In this document: positions 8,058 through 15,182 of the stretch, piece after piece | Numbering within the stretch: position 1 is the first letter of the stretch | Layout: every line of letters starts with the position of its first letter | DNA from: CAZNMF01 sp035547155 | GTDB taxonomy: Bacteria > Acidobacteriota > Vicinamibacteria > Vicinamibacterales > SCN-69-37 | Length of the DNA: 36,023 bases | Assembly (NCBI GenBank): GCA_035547155.1 | Contig: DASZVJ010000179.1 | Span: 1 to 36,023, forward strand | Direction: 5' to 3' | Program-made: the position numbers and the translations under genes | Notes under the pieces: model-generated | What the model saw: only the letters and a program-made list of their open reading frames with translations | Database searches by the model: none | What the model was told of the DNA's origin: nothing

Positions 8058-9266
8058 ATGTTGGATCGCCCGTCAGACCGGCTGTTCACGCCGCGATTCT
8101 TCATCATGTTCGGCTACACCTTCACGGTGTTCGCGTCGGTGTTCCAGCTCCTGCCGACGGCGCCGTATCGCGTGCTCGCCATTGGCGGCTCGACGGCCGT
8201 CGCCGGCTTGTTCCACGGCTTCCTGACGTTCTCGTCCGCCAGCTCGGGACCGATCACGGGCGTGCTGAGCGATCGCATCGGACACCGGCCGGTGCTGATC
8301 ACCGTGTCCCTGATTCTCTCGGTCTTCTCCGTCAGCTATGCCTTCATCAACGAGTACCGGATCATGCTCGCCGTCGTCGTGGTGCACGGGATGATCTGGT
8401 CGGCGCTGCTGGCGGCGTCCGGCGCGTACATGACGGCGACGATTCCGGAGACGCGCCGCGCCGAAGGTCTGAGCTATTGGGGGCTTGCGACGATCCTCGC
8501 GACGGGCACGGCGCCGATTCTCGGCTTTTGGGTCTACCGGCACGGCTGGGCCGCGCTCTGCTTCGAGATGGCGGGGCTGAACATCCTGATGGCGGTCATC
8601 GCGTGGATGCTGCCGGACGATCGCCGCGAAGCGGGTCATCAGCCCGGCGTCTGGACGGATCTCTCGCTGCGGCCTGCGAACATCCGCGCGTTCGTGCGCG
8701 CGCACGTCGAATGGCGCGTGTTCTGGCTGTCGATCACGACTGGCGCGATCACGTTCGGCTACGGCGCGCTGACGAGCTTCTCGGCGCTCTTTGCCGACGA
8801 GCTTGGCGTCTCGCCGCGCAGCCTGTTTCTCTCCGTGATGGCGGTGGCCGTGATCTTCGGCCGCCTGGCGATTGGCCGCGGGCTCGACAGCATCGGTCCG
8901 CGCCGCGTCCTGCTGCCGTGTCTCGTCGTGCCGTCGATGGGATTGTTCGTGCTCGCGACGGCGAACGGCGCGTGGACGATTGCCGCGGCGGCATTGATCT
9001 TCGGATCCGGCTTCGGCCTGATGCAGCCGTCGTACACGTCGTATGTGCTCGCACACGTGGCGGCGCACCGGCGCGGCGCCGCGTTCGGCGCGATGCTCGC
9101 GGCGTTCGATACGGGCATTGGATCGGGCGCGTCGCTGTTCGGCGTCATGAGCCAGGCGTTCGGATCGCGCGTGGCGTTTGCGGCCGCCGGCGTTCTAGCC
9201 GCATTGTCGATGCCGTATTTCGTCCTGGCCGAGCGGCGCCTGGGGTTTCTCGCGTCGACGAGATAA
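8058..9266 (+). CDS. Major facilitator superfamily transporter
   Basis: A 402-residue integral membrane protein with about twelve hydrophobic segments. The MFS motif A between helices 2 and 3 reads GVLSDRIGHRPVL, and a weaker counterpart in the second half reads FGRLAIGRGLDSIGPRRVL. A central hydrophilic loop (DDRREAGHQPG, about residues 190-205) separates the two six-helix halves. MFS proteins move small solutes through the inner membrane, usually with protons; the substrate and direction cannot be told from the sequence. It stands alone: divergent from a hypothetical gene and followed 18 bases after its stop by hairpins shared with the convergent gene. Confidence 0.9.
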   Translation: MLDRPSDRLFTPRFFIMFGYTFTVFASVFQLLPTAPYRVLAIGGSTAVAGLFHGFLTFSSASSGPITGVLSDRIGHRPVLITVSLILSVFSVSYAFINEYRIMLAVVVVHGMIWSALLAASGAYMTATIPETRRAEGLSYWGLATILATGTAPILGFWVYRHGWAALCFEMAGLNILMAVIAWMLPDDRREAGHQPGVWTDLSLRPANIRAFVRAHVEWRVFWLSITTGAITFGYGALTSFSALFADELGVSPRSLFLSVMAVAVIFGRLAIGRGLDSIGPRRVLLPCLVVPSMGLFVLATANGAWTIAAAALIFGSGFGLMQPSYTSYVLAHVAAHRRGAAFGAMLAAFDTGIGSGASLFGVMSQAFGSRVAFAAAGVLAALSMPYFVLAERRLGFLASTR

Positions 9267-9275
9267 AGACACCGG

Positions 9276-9318
9276 AAAAACAAAACCGGGTTTCCTCGAC
9301 TCGCGTGGAAACCCGGTT
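9276..9318 (-). terminator. Intrinsic terminator for the HEAT/DUF349 gene
   Basis: The arms 9284-9295 (AACCGGGTTTCC) and 9307-9318 (GGAAACCCGGTT) pair perfectly over 12 bases with an 11-base loop. Read leftward, the hairpin is followed at once by a T-rich run (TTGTTTTT, 9283 down to 9276). This is the right polarity for the leftward gene that stops at 9381. Rightward the T run is poor, so termination of the MFS transcript is less certain. Confidence 0.8.
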
Positions 9319-9360
9319 CTTCGTGCGACCGGGCTCCCTCGACGCCTCGAGAAGCCCGGT
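9285..9360. repeat. Two related 33-base hairpin units
   Basis: Units 9285-9317 and 9328-9360 share ACCGGG at the start, CTCGAC in the loop and CCCGGT at the end. At position 7 of the unit T becomes C while its pairing partner at position 27 changes from A to G, a compensatory change that keeps the stem. The second unit lacks a T tract. Confidence 0.65.
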
Positions 9361-9380
9361 CTTGAGCGCTTGTGCGATCG

Positions 9381-12332
9381 CTAGACGACCGCCGCTTCGG
9401 GCCTGTGGTGCGACGTCTGAGACTGACGGCGCGACTGACCCTGATGGTCGTGCGACGAGCCGTGGCGGCGCGTGTGATCGGTCACACGGCGGCAGGCTTC
9501 GCGGAAGCGAACCGCGTAGCCGTGCGCTTCCGGGCTGTCGATTGGCGGCAGGCGCTGCCACGCGGCCTGCGCATCGCGGACCGCATCGGCTGCCGCGCGC
9601 GACTTCGACTCTTCCGCGCCGCGTCCGCCCATGGCGTTGCTCGCGAGCGCCGATCGCAGCTTGGCGGCCAGCAACTCCGCTTGTGACAGATTCGCGGTCT
9701 GCGGCTCGTCGACATCGGCTGCGAGCCCTTCGACTCGCAACACGAGCTTCTCCATCTTGTGGAGCACGGTAGCTGGATCGAGATCGGTGCCGGCAAAAGA
9801 TTCCGGACGCTTCGACAGCAGCTGTCCGAGCGCATGCTGCCAACGTTCGACGAGCGCTTTCATCCCGGGCACAGGCACCGGCACGCTCTGGCTCCACGTC
9901 GCGCGCACGCGCTTGACCTGATCGCCGAGATCGGCCGGCGCGTCTTCCAACGCCGCCAGCGACTCGAGCTCGACGACGATGGCTTCGCGCTCGGCGAGCT
10001 TGGCCGCGAGGCCGATTTCATGACGATGGTGGTAGCGCTCGAAGAACCGATCCGCGGCGGCGCGGAAGCGCGTCCAAATCGTCTCGGACTTGTTCTTGCG
10101 CACCGGACCGATCGTCTTCCACTCGGCCTGCAGACGCTTCATCTCGGCCGCAGCCGCATCCCAATCGGTGGACTCGGCCAACGCTTCGGCTTGCTCGCAG
10201 AGCGCTTCCTTTTTCGCCAGGTTGTCGGTCCAGACCTTCTTGCGGTCGACGAGATCTTCGCGGCGGCGGGTGAAGAACGTGTTGCACGCGGCGCGGAACC
10301 GCTGTGCGAGCACGCGATCCTGATCGCCGGCGAGACGTCCGAGCGCCTGCCACGCGGCCTGCAATTCCTGGAAGCGTGCGGCCGTCTTCGCCCAATCCGT
10401 GGACGGCGCGAGCTGTTCGGCTTCGTCGACGATCGACGTCCGCTTCGAAGCGGATTCGGCCCGCTCGGCGCGGCGCGCGGCGAAGTAGACCTCACAGCGC
10501 GCGCGGATGAAGTCGGTCGCCATGCGGAAGCGATCCCACAGACGCTGTGCGTTCTGACGCGGAGCCTCCGCGACCTGCTGCCATTCGGCGTGCAGCTCGC
10601 GCAACGCGCGCGCCGTCGCGGCGAGATCCGACGTCTTGCCGGCCTCTTCTTCGGCCTTCAGCGAGGTCACGATGGCCTCGGCCATCGTGATGAGCTGTTC
10701 CTGACGCTGCGCGTTGGCGAAGCGGCGCCATTCGTCCAGCTCGCGGAGCTCGCGGACACGCGGGGCGATCGTTTCCTGCAGCGTGCGGAGCCCCGCCGCG
10801 GCGCGATCGAGATCGTGATTCGTGCCGGTCTGCGTCGCGGCGTCGAGTCCCGCGGTGATGTCGCGCATCAGACGCTCGCCTTCGCGGAGTGTGATCGTCT
10901 CGGCCTCGGACACGCGGCGCGCGCGCTCGGTGAGGCGCTGCAGATGCGTGAGCGCCTCCTGACGCGCCTTGCCCGCTTCGGCGTCCCGCGCGGCATCGCG
11001 CTCCGCCCACACCGCATCGACGGCCTGCAGGCGTGCGACGAGATCGGCAGCCGGCCGCGACGCCGTCTCGAGAGTGGCGGCAAGGCCGCGTGCCTCACGG
11101 CTGAGGGTCGTCCAGCGGGTGCGGGCCGCGGCGGCATCCTCGAGGGACGTCACGCCTTCGGCCTCGACGACCAGTGCGTCGAGCGACGCGCGGGTCTGCT
11201 CCACCTGGGCGCCCAGCTCATGCCGCTTCCGGCACGCGGTCACCGCCTTGGCGAATCGCTCCGCCAGTCGATCGGCCTCCGGGCCGTTGCCGACGAGCGG
11301 AAGCAGCGATCGCCATTCTTCTTCGATCGGAATCAACTGCGCGAGGACATCGTCGCCCTCGAGGGTCTCGACGCGCTCGCAGAGGGCGATGCGCGTGGCG
11401 ATCGCCTCGGCGCGAAGGCGCAGGCGATCGGCCAGTTCCTCGGCCTCGCGATCGCGGCGGAGGAACGCAGCGTCGGCTGCGGCCGTTGCGCGCGCAAACC
11501 GGTCGACGGCCGCTTCGTCCGAGACGCCGAGCGCACGCCACGCGTCGGTCAGGCGCGCGAGCTCGGCGCGTCCCACCGCCGCGTCGGTGAGCTCCGGCAG
11601 ATGTTCTACGGATTCAATCAAGGTGCTTTCGCGGCGCTGACGCTCGAGTGCGGCGGTCTGGCGGGCGGCTTCGGCGGCCTCGCGCTCCTGGATGATCGCG
11701 CGTGCGCGGCGGCTGACGGCTTTCTGATGGGCGCGGACTTCAATCGATCGCAGCTGCGTGAGATCCGTTTCCGGCGTCGCCACGCGCTCGAAGGCCGCGA
11801 GGGCCACATCGCGATGCTCGCCGTGCAGCGCGACATCGAGCAGCTCGTTGGCGTCGCTGACGCGCGCCAGCGCGGCGGCGGCCGTTGCTTCGTGCTTGGC
11901 GTGGCGCGCAATGCTGCCGAGCGCGCGCTCGTCCGTGATCCGCGCGAGAGCCTCGGCGCGGACAGCGTCGCTGGCTTCGCTCTTGGCGATGGTCGACAGC
12001 CGGCGGCCGTCGGTGAGCGCGCGAACCGCGTCGATCGCCGCAGCGCCCGCCTCGGTATCATCCGCTCCGGCCACACGGGACGCGAGCGTCACCAGCCGAT
12101 CGGCCGCGCGGTCTCTGACCTCCGTGTCGGCGTCGCCGGCAGCGATTCGCCCGAGCGACGCGGCGTCGCTCACGACGACGACGGCCGCGCGTCTGACCTT
12201 GGCGTCCGGGTCCGTCTCGGCGAGCGCGGCCAGCTCGATCGGATCGTCGAGCTCCCGAATCGCGTCCAGGCGGACGGCAGGATCAGCGTGCTTCCAACGG
12301 GGTTGCGGCTTGAGTTTGTCGAGGAGGCCCAT
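9381..12332 (-). CDS. HEAT-repeat and DUF349-repeat coiled-coil protein
   Basis: A 983-residue protein without signal peptide or membrane segment. Residues about 10-220 are HEAT-like helical repeats (ELAALAETDPDAKVRRAA and similar units). From about 240 onward it is a long, mostly helical, highly charged region with at least five DUF349-type repeats. Each has an xEWxxxG motif followed by an RFRxAxDxFFxRR-like segment, for example around residue 738 (WKTIGPVRKN then TRFRAAADRFFERYHH). DUF349 repeats are known in bacteria but have no settled function; a cytoplasmic scaffold or nucleic-acid-associated role is possible. The start is the ATG at 12332, with a TTATAG hexamer 14 bases upstream. The stop is followed by two hairpins, one an intrinsic terminator. 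Confidence 0.85.
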   Translation of the reverse strand: MGLLDKLKPQPRWKHADPAVRLDAIRELDDPIELAALAETDPDAKVRRAAVVVVSDAASLGRIAAGDADTEVRDRAADRLVTLASRVAGADDTEAGAAAIDAVRALTDGRRLSTIAKSEASDAVRAEALARITDERALGSIARHAKHEATAAAALARVSDANELLDVALHGEHRDVALAAFERVATPETDLTQLRSIEVRAHQKAVSRRARAIIQEREAAEAARQTAALERQRRESTLIESVEHLPELTDAAVGRAELARLTDAWRALGVSDEAAVDRFARATAAADAAFLRRDREAEELADRLRLRAEAIATRIALCERVETLEGDDVLAQLIPIEEEWRSLLPLVGNGPEADRLAERFAKAVTACRKRHELGAQVEQTRASLDALVVEAEGVTSLEDAAAARTRWTTLSREARGLAATLETASRPAADLVARLQAVDAVWAERDAARDAEAGKARQEALTHLQRLTERARRVSEAETITLREGERLMRDITAGLDAATQTGTNHDLDRAAAGLRTLQETIAPRVRELRELDEWRRFANAQRQEQLITMAEAIVTSLKAEEEAGKTSDLAATARALRELHAEWQQVAEAPRQNAQRLWDRFRMATDFIRARCEVYFAARRAERAESASKRTSIVDEAEQLAPSTDWAKTAARFQELQAAWQALGRLAGDQDRVLAQRFRAACNTFFTRRREDLVDRKKVWTDNLAKKEALCEQAEALAESTDWDAAAAEMKRLQAEWKTIGPVRKNKSETIWTRFRAAADRFFERYHHRHEIGLAAKLAEREAIVVELESLAALEDAPADLGDQVKRVRATWSQSVPVPVPGMKALVERWQHALGQLLSKRPESFAGTDLDPATVLHKMEKLVLRVEGLAADVDEPQTANLSQAELLAAKLRSALASNAMGGRGAEESKSRAAADAVRDAQAAWQRLPPIDSPEAHGYAVRFREACRRVTDHTRRHGSSHDHQGQSRRQSQTSHHRPEAAVV

Positions 12333-12555
12333 AAGGTCCGGGCCGTCTATAAGAAAAGGCCGTGCCGTACTGCGAACGTCCGGGTAGGGTGAGCTCGAGA
12401 CCGACTATCTGATAGTCCCAGTGTGACTTGTACCGAAATCGGCCGCTCGACTCAGATGACAGGCGGGTAACTGAAATCCGGTCTTCTGAATCCCGAATCC
12501 AATGGACGGGAGAGGTACCTAACATGCCGCTGTGAAGGTCCTGTTGCGTCCAGAC
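12333..12555. other. Intergenic region upstream of the HEAT/DUF349 gene
   Basis: 223 bases between two leftward genes. A TTATAG hexamer at 12347-12352 (leftward) could be the -10 of the downstream gene. A perfect odd palindrome lies at 12403-12417. A small leftward frame here (12283-12525) has no coding character. I see no terminator with a T tract after the oligopeptidase gene. Confidence 0.5.
12403..12417. promoter_or_regulatory. 15-base perfect palindrome, possible operator
   Basis: GACTATC and GATAGTC flank a central T. It lies about 70 bases upstream of the HEAT/DUF349 start and about 50 bases upstream of its putative -10, in a region of no coding potential. The position and symmetry fit a dimeric regulator site; the regulator is unknown. 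Confidence 0.4.
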
Positions 12556-14376
12556 CTACAGGAGTCCCTCCAACCGGGTGACCAGGACGTCCAGCTGGTC
12601 GATGACCGCCTGGACGGTGTCTGGCGAGCTGAGATCGACCCCCGCGGCCTTGAGCAGCGTCATCGGGTGATCGCTGCCGCCGGCCGACAGCAGATCGAGA
12701 TAGCGGCGCAGCGCCGCGTCGCGTGTGCCGGTCGCGGCGGTGATCTCGGCCGCCAGCTTCGCGGCCGACGCGAAGCACGTCGCGTATTGATAGACGTAGT
12801 ACGGCGAGTTGAAAAAGTGCGGGATGCGCGCCCACGTGATGGGCGTGAGGTCTTCGAGATCGACGGCGTCGCCGTAGTAGGCGTCGAAGCGCTCCTTGTA
12901 GAGCGCGTTCAGGACCTCAGACGTAATCGGCGCGTCGCGCTCGACGCGCTCGTGGGCGGCCAGCTCGAAGTCGGCGAACAGCACCTGCGTGTAGAACGTG
13001 CTCGTGATGTTGTCGATGGCGTGCTGCAGCAGAACGATCTGCTCCGTCCGGTCCGTCGCCTGCGCGAGCAGATGCTCGAGAAGCAGGACCTCGCTCAGGG
13101 TCGACGGCACTTCGGCCACGAAGATCGTGTAGTCCGAATACACGAACGGCTGGCGCTCCTGCGACAGCATCGTGTGCATCGAGTGTCCCATCTCGTGCGC
13201 GAGCGTGAACACGTCGTCGAGCGTGTCGGCCCAGTTGAGCAGCATGTACGGATGGACGCCGTAGACCGGCGCGGAGTACGCGCCGCTGCGTTTGCCGTCG
13301 TTCTCGTAGACGTCGATCCAGCGCTCGCGGAAGCCCCGCCACATGCGCGCCTGATAGTCCGCGCCGAGCGCCGCGACGGAGGTGACGATGGGCGCGAGGA
13401 CGTCGGGATAGGCGTAGCGCCGATCCCAGTCGACGATCGGAATCGAGAAATCGTACGGGTAGTAGCGATCGAGCTTCAGGGCGCGGCGGCGCACGCGATG
13501 ATAGCGGCGGAGCGGCTCGGCGCCCGCTCGCGTCGTTGCGATGAGGTTGTCGACGACGGACCGCGGGATGTCGTTGCCGTGCAGCGCGGCATCGAGGGTT
13601 GTCGCGTAGCCGCGGGCGCGTGCGTGGAACCAGTCGCGCTGGCAGATGCCGTGATAGAGCGTGGCGTACGTGTTCAGCGTTGCCGCGTACGGACCGTAGT
13701 GGCCGAGAAACGCCGCGCGGCGATCGGGTTGATGGCGGTTCGTCGCGAGCACGGCGCGATACTGACCGTAGGACATCGTCACGCGCTCGCCCGTGCTGAG
13801 CGTGACCTCTGGAAACTTCGCGTCGGCCGTCGAGAGCGCGAGATAGGCTTCGCCGGGCGCGCCCGACAGCCGCGTCGATAGCGACAGCAGGCGCTCACCG
13901 CGCTCATCGAGCACGTGTTCCTGCTGGCGGAACACCTCTTCGATCGCGAAGCGATAGACGGCCAGGCTGGCGTCGGACGCCATCCACGCGCGAACGGTCT
14001 CGAGCGGCAGCGCCAGCAGCTCAGGACTGAACCAGGACGTCGCTTCCTGCCAGCGCGCCATCAGCGCCTGGACCTGCTGCTTCCGGGCGTTGACGTCGTT
14101 GTCGCGCTGGTCTTCGTCGTATTTGAGCGACGGATAGAAATAGACCTTGTACGCGAGCTGGCCGAGACGGTCGCTCAACTCGAAGGCTTCCCGCAGCCGC
14201 GTAGCGCCCTGGGCCAGCGTGCCCTTGAACGCCGCGTAGCGATCGATCAGCGCGTCGAGCTCGGCGCGGGCGCGGTCCCATTCGTCCCAGCTCGCGTAGA
14301 TGTCGGCGAGATCCCATTTGTCGGCGTCGCGGATGTCCGTGCGTGCGCGCGGACGCGTCGTCTCTGGTGCGGCCAT
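12556..14376 (-). CDS. pepF: Oligoendopeptidase F (M3 family)
   Basis: A 606-residue cytoplasmic zinc metallopeptidase of family M3. These enzymes cut oligopeptides internally and take part in peptide turnover. The zinc motif HEMGHSMH begins at H394 (H394, E395, H398), with the family context TLAHEMGHSMHTMLS. The downstream EVPSTLSEVLLLEHLL carries the glutamate region expected for the third zinc ligand. The N-terminal half is helical, as in PepF. The length is typical (about 600). The ATG at 14376 follows a leftward TATGAT hexamer by six bases. The GTG directly before it is in frame but would place the start ahead of the predicted transcript start. The alpha/beta hydrolase gene ends 49 bases upstream on the same strand. 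Confidence 0.93.
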   Translation of the reverse strand: MAAPETTRPRARTDIRDADKWDLADIYASWDEWDRARAELDALIDRYAAFKGTLAQGATRLREAFELSDRLGQLAYKVYFYPSLKYDEDQRDNDVNARKQQVQALMARWQEATSWFSPELLALPLETVRAWMASDASLAVYRFAIEEVFRQQEHVLDERGERLLSLSTRLSGAPGEAYLALSTADAKFPEVTLSTGERVTMSYGQYRAVLATNRHQPDRRAAFLGHYGPYAATLNTYATLYHGICQRDWFHARARGYATTLDAALHGNDIPRSVVDNLIATTRAGAEPLRRYHRVRRRALKLDRYYPYDFSIPIVDWDRRYAYPDVLAPIVTSVAALGADYQARMWRGFRERWIDVYENDGKRSGAYSAPVYGVHPYMLLNWADTLDDVFTLAHEMGHSMHTMLSQERQPFVYSDYTIFVAEVPSTLSEVLLLEHLLAQATDRTEQIVLLQHAIDNITSTFYTQVLFADFELAAHERVERDAPITSEVLNALYKERFDAYYGDAVDLEDLTPITWARIPHFFNSPYYVYQYATCFASAAKLAAEITAATGTRDAALRRYLDLLSAGGSDHPMTLLKAAGVDLSSPDTVQAVIDQLDVLVTRLEGLL

Positions 14377-14382
14377 CACGCG

Positions 14383-14388
14383 ATCATA
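14383..14388 (-). promoter_or_regulatory. -10 element for pepF
   Basis: Leftward TATGAT, six bases, then the ATG at 14376; the expected transcript start falls on or beside the start codon. No Shine-Dalgarno sequence is seen. It lies in the 49-base gap after the hydrolase gene, so pepF may have its own promoter. Confidence 0.5.
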
Positions 14389-14425
14389 TGCGACGCCAAG
14401 GCCGTGCTCGTCGCGCGGGATTTCG

Positions 14426-15061
14426 CTACGCTGCGGCGGCAGTTGTTCGAAGTATCCACTCGGCCGCCGCGTCGAGAACGCGCTCGAGCGCGGTGCCGTC
14501 CCGATCCTGACGGGCGGGCAGCGCCAGCGAGTGATCGCCGCCGTCGACGAGGGACAGCGTCGCGCGCGGCAACCACGTGACGAGCTCTTTCATTTCCTCC
14601 GGCGATCCGAAGGGATCGCGCGAGCCGTGCAGGAACAGGATCGGACACGTGATCGACGGCAGATGCTGGTCGCGTCGTTGCGTCCCGCGGCCCGGCGGAT
14701 GGAGCGGATAGCCGAAGCAGACGGCGGCGGCCGGCGCCGGTGTCAGGTCACCAGCAGCTGTGATTTGTGTCGCGATGCGGCCACCCATCGACTTGCCGCC
14801 GATGCAGAACGCCACGGCGCCACCGTGATCGGACGTGATCGTCCGCCACGCGTCGCGATACGCGGCCTCGAGCACCGGATTGCGATCCGGCAGCCGCCGC
14901 CCCGCGAGGCGATACGGAAAATCGAACGTCACGACTGTCACGCCGCGCGAGGCGAGGCCGCCACCCGTCCGCTGCATCCACGGATGATCTTCTCCGGCGC
15001 CCGCGCCGGGCGCGAGCGCGAGCACGGGCGCACGCGTGTCGGCCGCTCGATACGTCCGCAT
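14426..15061 (-). CDS. Alpha/beta hydrolase (TEX30/KANL3-like dienelactone hydrolase family)
   Basis: A 211-residue single-domain alpha/beta hydrolase, probably cytoplasmic. Features in order are LALAPGAGAGEDHPWM (oxyanion region, residues 14-29), the nucleophile elbow GGKSMGGR with S91, FLHGSRDPFG with the acid residue, and DGGDHSL with the catalytic histidine. This arrangement fits the small KANL3/TEX30-type hydrolases, whose bacterial substrates are mostly unknown. The frame is open back to 15286, but the ATG at 15061 gives a normal N terminus (MRTYRAADTRAPVLALAPG) and follows a TACAAT hexamer by eight bases. It is divergent from the exported M49 peptidase across 121 bases. Confidence 0.85.
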   Translation of the reverse strand: MRTYRAADTRAPVLALAPGAGAGEDHPWMQRTGGGLASRGVTVVTFDFPYRLAGRRLPDRNPVLEAAYRDAWRTITSDHGGAVAFCIGGKSMGGRIATQITAAGDLTPAPAAAVCFGYPLHPPGRGTQRRDQHLPSITCPILFLHGSRDPFGSPEEMKELVTWLPRATLSLVDGGDHSLALPARQDRDGTALERVLDAAAEWILRTTAAAA

Positions 15062-15069
15062 ACGATCCG

Positions 15070-15075
15070 ATTGTA
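15070..15075 (-). promoter_or_regulatory. -10 element for the alpha/beta hydrolase gene
   Basis: Leftward TACAAT, eight bases, then the ATG at 15061. There is no Shine-Dalgarno sequence, so a leader of at most a base or two is predicted. Confidence 0.45.
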
Positions 15076-15182
15076 TCGGCCGGTCACGCCGCGGGATCGG
15101 CGATATGCTGCAATTCGCGGCCGCTATTTCGGCCGTCGAGGCGACTGCTGCGCGTTGCCCGTTTCGCCGTTGGAGTGGATCC

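Noticed and set aside
9759..12392. Rightward open frame of 877 codons opposite the HEAT/DUF349 gene
   Set aside because: The leftward frame has regular DUF349 and HEAT repeats and a proper terminator. The rightward one is a low-complexity arginine/leucine/glycine-rich shadow.
12283..12525. Small leftward frame of 80 codons across the intergenic region and the start of the HEAT/DUF349 gene
   Set aside because: It has no ribosome binding site, overlaps a confident gene in another frame and shows no domain.
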